Part shown: positions 53,674 through 63,251 of the stretch, piece by piece
Position numbering within the stretch: position 1 is the first letter of the stretch
Layout: every line of letters starts with the position of its first letter
Assembly (NCBI RefSeq): GCF_003473295.1
Contig: NZ_QRMP01000010.1
Coordinates: 1-64,000, forward strand
From: Parabacteroides sp. AM08-6
Lineage (GTDB): Bacteria > Bacteroidota > Bacteroidia > Bacteroidales > Tannerellaceae
Length of the DNA: 64,000 bases
Reading direction: 5' to 3'
The notes under the pieces: model-generated
The model's database searches: none
Told to the model about the DNA's origin: nothing
What the model saw: the letters and a program-made list of their open reading frames with translations, nothing else
Position numbers and translations under genes: made by a program

Positions 53674-54648
53674 ATGCAAGAAAAAAATAAAATAGAGTTG
53701 TTAAGCCAGGGACTTTTGCACGACACAGAGCCGGAGGAAGGGGATGCCTTGGAAAGATGGAAAGTTGAAACAGAAGACAACCGGAAGTTGTACAAACTTT
53801 TGGAATCTGTCCGGACCTCTCCTTCCGTTACACAATATGCAGAAGAAGTACGCGATACTATTTTCAAAGAGCTCAATTCTAAAATCGACAAATCAATAAC
53901 CCGGCTACGGTGGCTCAGGGTATCGGCTGCGGCAGCTGTTGCTTTTATATTATTAGGACTGACCGGCTATTTGAGTTATGATGCCGGTTATCAAAGACAG
54001 AGCAGCCAACTTATCACACTGGAGAATCCGTTAGGCATGAAAAGCTCGGTTATTTTGCCGGATGGTAGTAAAGTTACATTAAACGCGGGTTCCACATTGA
54101 CCTATCCCTCCGCTTTCATTACCGGTGAAAGAAAAGTAAGTATTCAGGGGGAAGGTTTTTTTGAAGTGACACACGATACGGAGCACCCGTTTATCGTCAC
54201 AGCAAATGATATTCAGGTGAAAGTGCTGGGAACAAAATTCAATGTAAAAGCATATTGTGATGAAGATAATATAGAAGTGACACTCAGCGAAGGAAGGGTT
54301 TGTACCGGACTGGCAGAGGAAGCACCCTATATCATGATGGAACCCAAACAACAAGTCCGCTTCGATAAAACCAAAAGGTTATTCTCAAAACGAATTGTAA
54401 ATCTGGATAACTACATGGCTTGGAAAGATGGAAAATTTTATTTCAACAGTGTGACTTTCCAGAATATTGCCCGGCAACTGGAACGGAAATTTAATGTCCA
54501 TATTCATATCGCTTCCGATGATTTACGAAATACAGTATTTACCGGCGATTTTGTTCGGGGAGAAAATCTGGAACAGATACTGAGAGTAATGACAAGGGAC
54601 AAACGAATCAAATACAATATAGATGGAGACCAGATATCTATCAAATAA
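53674..54648 (+). CDS. FecR-family anti-sigma factor/transducer
   Basis: 324 residues: an N-terminal cytoplasmic domain (about 1-75) to bind an ECF sigma factor, one membrane helix (about 88-107, WLRVSAAAAVAFILLGLTGYL), and a periplasmic FecR domain with LPDGSKVTLNAGSTLTYP and GEGFFEVTHD, then a C-terminal STN-like part (FQNIARQLERKFNVHIHI). It should relay signals from the SusC protein downstream. No ECF sigma gene lies upstream, which is unusual. A terminator separates it from susC. Confidence 0.92.
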   Translation: MQEKNKIELLSQGLLHDTEPEEGDALERWKVETEDNRKLYKLLESVRTSPSVTQYAEEVRDTIFKELNSKIDKSITRLRWLRVSAAAAVAFILLGLTGYLSYDAGYQRQSSQLITLENPLGMKSSVILPDGSKVTLNAGSTLTYPSAFITGERKVSIQGEGFFEVTHDTEHPFIVTANDIQVKVLGTKFNVKAYCDEDNIEVTLSEGRVCTGLAEEAPYIMMEPKQQVRFDKTKRLFSKRIVNLDNYMAWKDGKFYFNSVTFQNIARQLERKFNVHIHIASDDLRNTVFTGDFVRGENLEQILRVMTRDKRIKYNIDGDQISIK

Positions 54649-54708
54649 GGACAAACTTAGTTAATCATTTAATATTCAATCCTATGACAAACACAACGTA
54701 ACAAAAGA

Positions 54709-54743
54709 AAAATCGGAAAATGCTACCAACATCTTCCGATTTT
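54709..54743 (+). terminator. Terminator between fecR and susC genes
   Basis: AAAATCGGAAAATG (54709-54722) pairs with CATCTTCCGATTTT (54730-54743) with one G-U-compatible or mismatch position and a 7-nt loop. It suggests FecR is expressed apart from the SusC/D operon. Confidence 0.7.
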
Positions 54744-54804
54744 AAGAGACTTTAGTCTGAAATTTTTAGCAACACAATTACAAACCTAAAATCATTACAA
54801 AAGT

Positions 54805-57800
54805 ATGAATTTATCTTTAAACAACGGGCAGGCCGTACCAATAAGTCTGCTAAAAAAAGTCATTAATATTATGAGAATTACCGTAGTTCTATGCTTGTTG
54901 ACCACTTTCTGCACATTTGCATCGGTTAGTTACTCACAAACAGCCGAGATATCGCTCGATTTGGAGGGTGTTACTTTAGGCGAGGCATTCGATGCAGTAA
55001 AGAAACAAAGTGACTTTTCATTCTGGTACAGAAATGAAGAAGTAAATCTATCAAAAAAAGTATCCGTAAAAGCGGATAGAATGCGCATCGACAACATTAT
55101 GTCGCAACTGTTAGCCGGACAAAACTTATCTTACACGATTGATGAAAAACATATTATCATTTATAAAAAGAATGATAATAACGGAGTAAATCAGCAGAGA
55201 CATCGTATATCCGGTATTATTAAAGATGAATTAGGAGAGCCTATTGCGGGTGCCAATGTTTTCGTGAAAGGAACAACTATAGGAACAATGACGGACAGTA
55301 ATGGTCTATTTGATTTGGAAATTGAAAAAACGAATATCCCTTTGGTCGTTTCATATATTGGTTACAACACACAGGAAATAGCCATCGGTAACCAGACTAA
55401 TTTCAACATCCAATTATCACAAAACACACAAAATCTGGATGAAGTCGTAGTTGTCGGATACGGTAGTGTGGCGAAAAAAGAATTGACATCTGCTATTTCG
55501 CACGTTTCAAGCAAAGATTTTCTCAGTGTCAGTAATGTAGACCCTTCTATGATGATTCAGGGAAAAGTGGCAGGTGTATCTGTAACTAATACAGGTATGG
55601 GCGACCCCAACAACCAGGCAAATATCCAGATTCGAGGTATTTCTTCCCGTGCAGCAGGATTAGGTCCGCTCATTGTAATCGATGGAGTGCCCGGCGGAAA
55701 CTTAACAAACATCAATCCGCACGACATCGAATCGATGGACATCCTGAAGGATGGTGCCGCATCGGCTATTTACGGTACACGAGGCAGTAACGGTGTCTTA
55801 TTAATTACGACAAAGAAAGGGAATCGTGACGGACAATTACATGCTTCTTATACCGGAACTGTAAGTGCAAACTTTATGGTACATGATTTGGAACCATTGG
55901 ATGCTGAAGAATTCCGTAAATATCGTGTGCCGAACAATCAGGGAGTAGATCAAGGAGGAAACACGAATTGGTTGGATGAAATCACCCGTACCGGTTTCGC
56001 CCATCAGCATACGTTAACCCTTTCCGGAGGTGATTCCAGAAGTAATTATCGTGCCAGTATCGATTTTAAAGATGCTACCGGTATTGATATCCGTTCGGAC
56101 CGTAAAGAATATGGAGCACGTTTTTCTCTTAACCATACAACGAAAAGCGGATTACTGAATTTCTCCGCAAATATAAGCCCGCGTTTCGTTTATCGGAATA
56201 ATTCGGACTGGAGCGTATTTAAAGCTGCATTGGAAGCGAATCCCACAACTCCGGTTTTCGACCCGAAAGTACCCGGACAATATTCCAACTTTAACGGACA
56301 GGCAGCCGATATGAATCCGGTTGAGTTATTGAAATTAGACGAAAGCGGCGGTGAAACCAAGTTATTGGACTGGGATGCTACGATGAAATTGAATTTATTG
56401 CCACTGTTGGCTAAAGACGGAGCATCCATTCATTCTTTAAATACCCAGGTTACATTAGCTCAGCAGCAAAATGACAACTTTAATTTCTGGTTCCGTCCAG
56501 CTATCAGCACGATGGCACAAAACAACGGGCGTTCAGGAGAAGCCAGCCGTGATTATGGCAAATCACGCCAGGAAAGTTTGGAATGGTTGATAAACTACGC
56601 CATGGAAAAGAATGAACACCGGCTGAAAGTCATGGGTGGTTATTCTTATCAGTATTTCCAAAATTCAGGAATGTCGGCAGCCAACAAAGATTTTCCTTCC
56701 GATATCCTCAGCTACAACAACCTTTCACAAGGTGAATGGGCAAAAGAAGAAGGTCGCAATGAAATGGGAAGCTATAAGAATGATTCCAAGTTAATCGCAT
56801 TCTTCGGCCGTGTCAATTACGACTACAAAGGACGTTACCTGTTCACCGCTTCTTACAGGTACGAAGGTTCTTCCAAATTCGGAAAGAACAACAAGTGGGG
56901 AAGTTTTCCTGCCGTATCTGCCGGTTGGCGTATAAGCGATGAAAGCTTTATGAAAAATCTTACCTGGATTAACGACTTGAAAATACGTGGCGACTTTGGT
57001 GTTACCGGTAACCAGAATTTCGACAGTTACAAATCGCTGGCAACTATGCAAGGATTTGGTAGTTACTATTATGAAGGTTCGTACTTCACGGTATGGGGTC
57101 CGGCAAAGAATCCGAATTATAACCTAAAATGGGAAAAAGGACTCAACTGGAATGTCGGGGTGGACTTTACTTTGTTCAGCAACAAGGTATATGGTTCATT
57201 AAACTACTATAGTCGCAAACAACAGGATCTTCTGGGTGATTATAATGTTCCTGTTCCTCCCTATTTGTTTGCTAATACATTCGTAAACGTAGGAACAATG
57301 CGGAATAAAGGTATTGAAATCGATTTGAATGTACAGGCTGTGAAAACAAAAGATTTCAGTTACAACATCGGTTTTGTCGGTTCGACAAACAATAATAAAT
57401 TCCTGCATTTCTCCAATAATGAATTTACAGGACAAGCATATCAGGATGTCTGTAACATGGAATCACCGGGAAATCCAGGAAGTCTTCAACGAATGGAAGA
57501 AGGACAGCGCTTAGGTAATTATAATACTTGGGCATACGCCGGTATTGATGAAAATGGAAACTGGTTGGTTTGGAATAAAGATAATACGGAAAAAATACCT
57601 ATTGACAAAGCACTCCCTGAAGATAAGCGGATTACCGGCAACGGATTACCTAAATTCACAGCTTCTTTAAGCAATACTTTTACTTATAAAAACTGGGATT
57701 TGACAGTTTATCTGCGCGGAGCTTTCGGTTATGATTTATTCAATGTACATGACCTTTATTATGGGTTACAAAGTGCTCCTGGAAATGTCCTGAAAAAAGC

Positions 57801-58104
57801 TTATGACAAAAATGTCGCTATAACTTCGGGACAAAATGTATTGACAGACTACTTCCTGGAAAAAGGTGATTATGTAAAATTGGATGTTCTAACATTAGGA
57901 TATCGTTTCAATATCAATAATAAATGGCTGGATAGTATCCGGCTGTATGCAACAGGTAAGAATCTGGCTACTATTACAGGTTTCAGTGGTGTAGACCCTG
58001 CAAGTTATCAAATGAACGGTTTGACTCCCGGCACAAACAACGGTACCAGAAATTATTATCCGACAACAGCTCAATTACTGTTCGGTTTACAATTGGATTT
58101 CTAA
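54805..58104 (+). CDS. SusC/RagA TonB-linked outer-membrane transporter with N-terminal STN signalling domain
   Basis: 1099 residues. After the signal peptide (VVLCLLTTFCTFASVSYS) comes an STN domain (about 50-115, LGEAFDAVKKQSDFSFWY), a carboxypeptidase-D-like domain (HRISGIIKDELGEPIAGAN, 130-210), a TonB box region (LDEVVVVGYG), the plug (IQIRGISSRAAGLGPLIVID) and the 22-strand barrel ending LLFGLQLDF. It imports glycan pieces with the SusD lipoprotein whose gene overlaps its stop. The STN domain fits signalling through FecR. Confidence 0.96.
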   Translation: MNLSLNNGQAVPISLLKKVINIMRITVVLCLLTTFCTFASVSYSQTAEISLDLEGVTLGEAFDAVKKQSDFSFWYRNEEVNLSKKVSVKADRMRIDNIMSQLLAGQNLSYTIDEKHIIIYKKNDNNGVNQQRHRISGIIKDELGEPIAGANVFVKGTTIGTMTDSNGLFDLEIEKTNIPLVVSYIGYNTQEIAIGNQTNFNIQLSQNTQNLDEVVVVGYGSVAKKELTSAISHVSSKDFLSVSNVDPSMMIQGKVAGVSVTNTGMGDPNNQANIQIRGISSRAAGLGPLIVIDGVPGGNLTNINPHDIESMDILKDGAASAIYGTRGSNGVLLITTKKGNRDGQLHASYTGTVSANFMVHDLEPLDAEEFRKYRVPNNQGVDQGGNTNWLDEITRTGFAHQHTLTLSGGDSRSNYRASIDFKDATGIDIRSDRKEYGARFSLNHTTKSGLLNFSANISPRFVYRNNSDWSVFKAALEANPTTPVFDPKVPGQYSNFNGQAADMNPVELLKLDESGGETKLLDWDATMKLNLLPLLAKDGASIHSLNTQVTLAQQQNDNFNFWFRPAISTMAQNNGRSGEASRDYGKSRQESLEWLINYAMEKNEHRLKVMGGYSYQYFQNSGMSAANKDFPSDILSYNNLSQGEWAKEEGRNEMGSYKNDSKLIAFFGRVNYDYKGRYLFTASYRYEGSSKFGKNNKWGSFPAVSAGWRISDESFMKNLTWINDLKIRGDFGVTGNQNFDSYKSLATMQGFGSYYYEGSYFTVWGPAKNPNYNLKWEKGLNWNVGVDFTLFSNKVYGSLNYYSRKQQDLLGDYNVPVPPYLFANTFVNVGTMRNKGIEIDLNVQAVKTKDFSYNIGFVGSTNNNKFLHFSNNEFTGQAYQDVCNMESPGNPGSLQRMEEGQRLGNYNTWAYAGIDENGNWLVWNKDNTEKIPIDKALPEDKRITGNGLPKFTASLSNTFTYKNWDLTVYLRGAFGYDLFNVHDLYYGLQSAPGNVLKKAYDKNVAITSGQNVLTDYFLEKGDYVKLDVLTLGYRFNINNKWLDSIRLYATGKNLATITGFSGVDPASYQMNGLTPGTNNGTRNYYPTTAQLLFGLQLDF

Positions 58105-59861
58105 TGTTCAACCTTAAAAAATCAGATTTTATGAAATACAAAAATATTATAAGCTATGTGGGAGGTATCCTTTTGTCGACTGTTGCATTTTCATGTACCG
58201 ACCTGACAGAAAATGTATATGACCAGATAGTTACAGAGAACTATTATAATACAAAAGACGATGTTATCCGTGCTACATTCCGACCTTTCGAACACGCTTT
58301 TTGGAGCATCGGAACACGTTTCACCATTAATGAAGAAACAACAGACCAGTTAGGGACATGGAATCGTGACGGTTGGTGGGTTGACGGTCAGGTATGGCAG
58401 CGTTATCATTATCATACATGGACCATTGAAGATGATATCAGCGAATGGGATGCCTGTTTCACCGGTATTATGCAATCTTGTTCCGTATTGGATGACTTTA
58501 AGGAACTCGACCCGGAGCGATTTAAAATGAGTCAGGAAGAATTTGACGCTTTCTCCGCGCAAATCCGGACATTACGAGCCTGGTTCTATATTCGTTTGCT
58601 GGACGCATACAGGAACATTCCTTTAGCAATCAGCAAAGATGCCAGTCTGAACTCACAAGGGCAAGTTTCACCGGAAGTTATATTCAATTTCATCGAAACA
58701 GAATTAACCGAAAGCATCAATCTGCTACCTCAAAAACAAGGTTCAAACGGGAATGGAGGAAATCAGGGACAATGGAATCAGGCAGGTGCTGCGGCTTTAT
58801 TGGTCCGCCTCTATCTAAATGCAGAAAAATGGATAGGTAAACCCATGTATGACGAATGTGCAAACTATGCGCAAAAAATTATCAACGGCGATTATGGTTT
58901 TTATGAAATAGCCAGTCGGTGGGATGCACCGTATGACTGGAATAACGAAACCTGCAATGAAGTTATCTTCGGTTTTCCGGGAAGCTACGGACGTAGCCAC
59001 TGGCACTACGAAACAGATGTTTACAGATGGTGCTTACCGGCGAATGCCCAATATTATCTGGGAACAATAAAACAAGGAGGTTTTAATCCGAAATATGCTT
59101 TACAACCCAGCCACGATATTGAAGGAAATCTTTATAATTTCACTTTAGGTATGCCGGCCCATAAATTCCAGAAATATCCGGAAGATTGTCGTTTGAAGAA
59201 ATACAGAAATCTGGGGAACAACACGCGTGAGGGAATGTTCCTTTACGGCTATCTGGAATATGAAGAAGGAGGAAAAACTAAAAAAGTAACATCTCCGTCA
59301 AATGGCTTACCCCTATATATACGTGACCAGGTCGGTGTATTCCACGGGATAGCTCCGGGAGAAATTCCGGAAAATAAAGTCTCCGATATGAAAAACGGCG
59401 ACCATAATTCAGGTTGGCATTTTGCAAAATACCCGTTCTACAAAGACGAAGACGAAGGTAAACAGGAAGCGGATTATTCAGAAATCAGGCTGGCGGAAAT
59501 TTATTACTCGCTGGCGGAATGCAAGTTCCGATCGGGAGATACTGAAGGAGCCGGAAGATTATTAAACCAGGTCCGTAAACGTTATTACCCGACCGAGAAA
59601 TATCAAGAATACCTATATGCTCCGGAAGGAAATGCACAACTGACAGAAAATGAATTGATTGATGAATGGGGACGTGAGTTTTTCGCCGAAGGACGCCGTC
59701 GTACGGATTTATGTCGCTGGAATAAGTTTACAACCGGTACTTGGTGGGACAAGCAACCGGATGCCGACAATCATACCGACATCTTTCCCATCAAGCGGAC
59801 AACCTTAGGTTCCAATCCGCATCTTGAACAAAATCCGGGATACGACGATATATCTCGTTAA
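58104..59861 (+). CDS. RagB/SusD nutrient-binding lipoprotein
   Basis: 585 residues with a lipobox signal (GGILLSTVAFSCTDL). SusD features are TENYYNTKDDVIRATF, AQIRTLRAWFYIRLLDAYRNIPL (TPR-like helices) and C-terminal LIDEWGREFFAEGRRRTDLCRW. The start overlaps the susC stop (TAATG); Met 58131 would give a shorter leader. It caps the SusC barrel and binds glycan. A perfect 13-bp hairpin lies 8 bp after its stop. Confidence 0.95.
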   Translation: MFNLKKSDFMKYKNIISYVGGILLSTVAFSCTDLTENVYDQIVTENYYNTKDDVIRATFRPFEHAFWSIGTRFTINEETTDQLGTWNRDGWWVDGQVWQRYHYHTWTIEDDISEWDACFTGIMQSCSVLDDFKELDPERFKMSQEEFDAFSAQIRTLRAWFYIRLLDAYRNIPLAISKDASLNSQGQVSPEVIFNFIETELTESINLLPQKQGSNGNGGNQGQWNQAGAAALLVRLYLNAEKWIGKPMYDECANYAQKIINGDYGFYEIASRWDAPYDWNNETCNEVIFGFPGSYGRSHWHYETDVYRWCLPANAQYYLGTIKQGGFNPKYALQPSHDIEGNLYNFTLGMPAHKFQKYPEDCRLKKYRNLGNNTREGMFLYGYLEYEEGGKTKKVTSPSNGLPLYIRDQVGVFHGIAPGEIPENKVSDMKNGDHNSGWHFAKYPFYKDEDEGKQEADYSEIRLAEIYYSLAECKFRSGDTEGAGRLLNQVRKRYYPTEKYQEYLYAPEGNAQLTENELIDEWGREFFAEGRRRTDLCRWNKFTTGTWWDKQPDADNHTDIFPIKRTTLGSNPHLEQNPGYDDISR

Positions 59862-59868
59862 TATTTAT

Positions 59869-59902
59869 GTGAGGAAAGATATTTATTCGTATCTTTCCTC
59901 AC
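59869..59902 (+). other. Intra-operon hairpin after SusD gene
   Basis: GTGAGGAAAGATA (59869-59881) and its exact complement TATCTTTCCTCAC (59890-59902) flank an 8-nt loop. No U run follows, so it is more likely an mRNA-stability or attenuation element than a full terminator. It would lower expression of downstream genes relative to susCD. Confidence 0.6.
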
Positions 59903-59922
59903 TAAAACTTAAATTTAATATC

Positions 59923-61233
59923 ATGATATCAAGAAGAAATTTTATTCGCAATTCGGCATCCGCTATTGCCGCAGGACTGGTTATGCCGTCCATTCTAAAT
60001 GAAAGCAGCATGTTTGCCCATGCTGTCGGAGCTAACGATAAAATAAATGTAGCATTAATCGGATGCAAAAGTATGGGATGGGCTGATTTATCGGATTTTC
60101 TAATTCATCCGGAAGTGGATTGTGTCGCTTTATGCGACATTGACAAAGGTGTTCTGGAAGGAAGAGCTGCCGAAGTCGAAAAAATGAGGAACAAAAAACC
60201 TGTACTTTATGGCGATTACAGGAAAGTGCTGGAAAGAAAAGATATAGATGCCGTAATTATAGGAACACCGGACCATTGGCATTGTTTGCCGATGGTGGAC
60301 GCATGTGCAGCCGGAAAAGATGTATATGTAGAAAAACCGATTGCAAACTCGATTGCGGAATGTGATGTAATGGTGGCCGCCGCTAAAAAATACAATCGTG
60401 TCGTTCAAGTGGGACAACAGCAACGAAGCGGTAATCACTGGCACGAAATGAAGAAATATATCGATAGTGGGAAATTAGGAAAAATCGCCCGTGTAAATGT
60501 CTGGGCTAATTTCAATTATGCCGCCATACTCAACCCTGTACCGGACGGTCCCGTACCTGCAGGAGTTGATTTCGAAACTTGGCTGGGTCCGGCTCCCAAA
60601 AGAACTTTCAACGAACGAAGATTTCATGGACTGTGGAGAATGTTCTGGGATTACGGAGGCGGACTTTTGACAGACTGGGGAGTCCATCTTTTAGACATGG
60701 CTCTCTGGGGTATGAATGTAAAAGGTATGCCGAACCGTATACTCAGTTCGGGTGGCAATTTTGCTTATCCGGATGATTATGCGGAAACATTCGATACCTT
60801 GTCCGTTATCTACGAATATGATGATTTTATCATTCAATGGAGTAATGTAGCCGGAACGGAAAGCGGTCCTTACGGACGAAATTACGGTCTTGAATTTAAA
60901 GGGACGAACGGCACATTGATTGCAAACCGTGAAAGTTGGGAAGTTCTTCCGGAACAAAATAAGATAGAGGCTATAAAAAGTATGCCGAATTTCCAGGACC
61001 ACAAAGACCATGTCACCAATTTCCTGAATTGCATGAAAAGCCGGGATATGAACACAGCTTGCACCATAGATAACGGTAGTTTATGTGCCAAATATGCTCA
61101 TCTGGGAAATATCTCTGCACGCGTCAAATCTGCGCTTGTATATGACGATGCAAAGAAAAAGTTCGATAATGCCGAGGCCAATAAATTAATTAAGCCCAAC
61201 TATCGTAAACCGTGGAAATTCCCGGAATTATAA
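59923..61233 (+). CDS. Secreted Gfo/Idh/MocA oxidoreductase
   Basis: 436 residues from Met 59923, which starts a twin-arginine signal (ISRRNFIRNSASAIAAGLVM); the longer frame overlaps the susD gene and the hairpin. The Rossmann part shows VALIGCKSMGWAD, and the family motifs EKPIANSIAECD, YGGGLLTDWGVHLLDMALWG and DHWHCLPMVDAC are visible. It probably oxidises or epimerises a sugar in the periplasm as part of this locus. Substrate unknown. Confidence 0.87.
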   Translation: MISRRNFIRNSASAIAAGLVMPSILNESSMFAHAVGANDKINVALIGCKSMGWADLSDFLIHPEVDCVALCDIDKGVLEGRAAEVEKMRNKKPVLYGDYRKVLERKDIDAVIIGTPDHWHCLPMVDACAAGKDVYVEKPIANSIAECDVMVAAAKKYNRVVQVGQQQRSGNHWHEMKKYIDSGKLGKIARVNVWANFNYAAILNPVPDGPVPAGVDFETWLGPAPKRTFNERRFHGLWRMFWDYGGGLLTDWGVHLLDMALWGMNVKGMPNRILSSGGNFAYPDDYAETFDTLSVIYEYDDFIIQWSNVAGTESGPYGRNYGLEFKGTNGTLIANRESWEVLPEQNKIEAIKSMPNFQDHKDHVTNFLNCMKSRDMNTACTIDNGSLCAKYAHLGNISARVKSALVYDDAKKKFDNAEANKLIKPNYRKPWKFPEL

Positions 61234-61252
61234 TCTTTAATGATTGAAATAA

Positions 61253-62191
61253 ATGCAGAATATCAAAATTTCGAGAAGGAAAATGTTGATTAGTTCAAGT
61301 TTGGCTCTGTTAGGAGTCAAACTTGGAACTGCTGCCCCGGCAATTTGTTCCACATCATCTCCTAAGAGAATGCCTTTCCGGATAAGTCTCAATACTTCTA
61401 CTATTTCCGGATATAATCTGCCTGTCGAACAACAAATTGAATATTGTGCCGAAGCAGGCTTCGAGGGTATTGAACTTTGGACAAAAGATATAGAAGCCTA
61501 TGTCGAAAAAGGGGGAAGCTATCGACAACTTGCCGGCAAGCTTCAGGCTGCACATCTCATACTCGAAAATATCATCGGATTTTCGCCCTGGATTGCAGGA
61601 GGAAAAGGAATGGACGAAATGCTGAAAGAGATGGATATGGCTGCCGCTTTAGGAAGCCGTTGCATCGCTGCTACAGCTTTAGGTATCGACCAATTAGACC
61701 GGAACGATTTCGAGAGATATTCCGATAATTACCGCAAGATATTAGAGTATGGAGAGACTATCAATGTACGCCCGTTATTGGAAGTATGGGGCTCCGGGGC
61801 TTTAAACCAAGTGGCTGACGCCGCCCGGATTGCTTTAGGAACCGGACATCCGAAAGCCTCAATGCTTCTGGATTTCTATCATCTTTACCGGGGTAATAAT
61901 TCTTTTGACAGTCTACATCTAATTAATGGAGCGGAACTTCCTGTTTTTCATATTAATGATTATCCTGCTACCCCTGCCCGAACCGAATTGTCGGATGCGG
62001 ACCGGGTTTATCCGGGGGACGGTATTTGCCCGTTCGATAAACTGTTGCCCCTTTTATATGAAACCGGGTTCCGGGGAGCATTATCACTCGAACTTTTTAA
62101 TCCTGCATACTGGACAGGAAAAGGTGTAAAGAAAGCATTGGAAACAGGATATAAAAAAGTTTCGACAGTCATTGCACAAGCAATGAAATAA
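61253..62191 (+). CDS. Secreted sugar isomerase/epimerase-like TIM barrel protein
   Basis: 312 residues with a signal-like N-terminus (SRRKMLISSSLALLGVKLGT). The xylose-isomerase-like TIM barrel is seen in EYCAEAGFEGIELWTKDIEA, PLLEVWGSG, MLLDFYHLYRGNNS, FHINDYPA and DRVYPGDGICPFDKLL, with a final Glu in ALSLELFNPAYW. The metal-binding Glu, Asp, His and Glu pattern is consistent with an active enzyme. It follows the oxidoreductase gene by 19 bp; the two may act in turn on one sugar. Confidence 0.85.
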   Translation: MQNIKISRRKMLISSSLALLGVKLGTAAPAICSTSSPKRMPFRISLNTSTISGYNLPVEQQIEYCAEAGFEGIELWTKDIEAYVEKGGSYRQLAGKLQAAHLILENIIGFSPWIAGGKGMDEMLKEMDMAAALGSRCIAATALGIDQLDRNDFERYSDNYRKILEYGETINVRPLLEVWGSGALNQVADAARIALGTGHPKASMLLDFYHLYRGNNSFDSLHLINGAELPVFHINDYPATPARTELSDADRVYPGDGICPFDKLLPLLYETGFRGALSLELFNPAYWTGKGVKKALETGYKKVSTVIAQAMK

Positions 62192-62224
62192 GTTGTATTT
62201 TTAACGAATAAATAACTTCATGAC

Positions 62225-63211
62225 ATGAAAAACTATTTTTTGCTTTTCTCTTTATTACTCTGCATCGCTTGCAGTAACAACAGAACAAACGGAGCGGTTA
62301 ATCTGATTTTCGATACCGATATGGCACCGGATTACGATGATGTCGGAGCTTTAGCTTTGCTGCATGCACTGGCAGACTCGGGAGAAGTGAACATTCTGGC
62401 AACTGTCTCTTCCAATAAATGTCCAACGGCTGTTCCTTGTATCGAAGTAATTAATACTTATTTCGGACGACCGGATATTCCAACAGCTGCCGTACGTGGA
62501 GAAGCGGCAGATCGCACGACATGGCATAGCGGATTACGCTGGACGGAAGAATTACCTAAAAAATATCCGCACCGGACAAAAGCGACGGCAGACAGCGAAG
62601 ATGCCTTGAAGCTCTATCGCCGTATTCTGAGTCAGCAACCGGACAAAAGCGTAACAATCGTCACGGTCGGTTTCTTCTCCAATTTACAAAATCTGCTCTT
62701 GTCTCAGGCAGATGAAATTTCCCCATTATCCGGAAAAGAACTAATCGATAAGAAAGTAAAACAATTAGTATCGATGGCCGGAGCTTTTCCTGAAGGAAAG
62801 GAATTTAATGTCTATGTAGATGCAAAAGCGTCCCAATATATTATGAAAGAATGGCCGACCCCTATTCTGTTCAGTGGTTTTGAAATCGGTTCTCAAATAT
62901 TTACAGGCAAACGACTGGTCGAGAGTGGCATCAAAAACAATCCGATTGTGGACACTTATACCATGTGTCTGCAGCAGGATGATCCCAAAGGGCGGGATAG
63001 CTGGGATCAGACTGCTACATTGGTGGCTGTCCGTGGAGCTTCTAAATATTTTGATGTGGAATATGGTACAATTACAGTCAATGACGATGGCAGCAATACT
63101 TGGAAAAAAGACCCGAACGGCCAACATGCTCATCTGATTTTTAAAATGCCTAAAGAACAATTGACTGCTGAAATCGAGCATTTAATGATGCATTTGCCTC
63201 AAAAGAAGTAA
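62225..63211 (+). CDS. Nucleoside hydrolase lipoprotein
   Basis: 328 residues with a lipoprotein signal (FSLLLCIACSNN). The nucleoside hydrolase calcium motif appears as LIFDTDMAPDYDDVGALALLHA, split here as DTDMAPDYDD; later motifs are TIVTVGFFSNLQNLL and the DSWDQTATLVAV region with its Asp. Inosine-uridine-type enzymes cleave N-ribosyl bonds. Presence in a SusCD locus suggests exported N-glycoside or ribose-containing substrate processing. Confidence 0.88.
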   Translation: MKNYFLLFSLLLCIACSNNRTNGAVNLIFDTDMAPDYDDVGALALLHALADSGEVNILATVSSNKCPTAVPCIEVINTYFGRPDIPTAAVRGEAADRTTWHSGLRWTEELPKKYPHRTKATADSEDALKLYRRILSQQPDKSVTIVTVGFFSNLQNLLLSQADEISPLSGKELIDKKVKQLVSMAGAFPEGKEFNVYVDAKASQYIMKEWPTPILFSGFEIGSQIFTGKRLVESGIKNNPIVDTYTMCLQQDDPKGRDSWDQTATLVAVRGASKYFDVEYGTITVNDDGSNTWKKDPNGQHAHLIFKMPKEQLTAEIEHLMMHLPQKK

Positions 63212-63251
63212 TATCCCGTATAGTTTGTGTTTTAATTTAATATAGTATCTC

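Noticed and set aside
59824..59922. N-terminal extension of the Gfo/Idh/MocA gene
   Set aside because: The extension overlaps the susD 3' end and the perfect hairpin; Met 59923 starts a proper twin-arginine signal.
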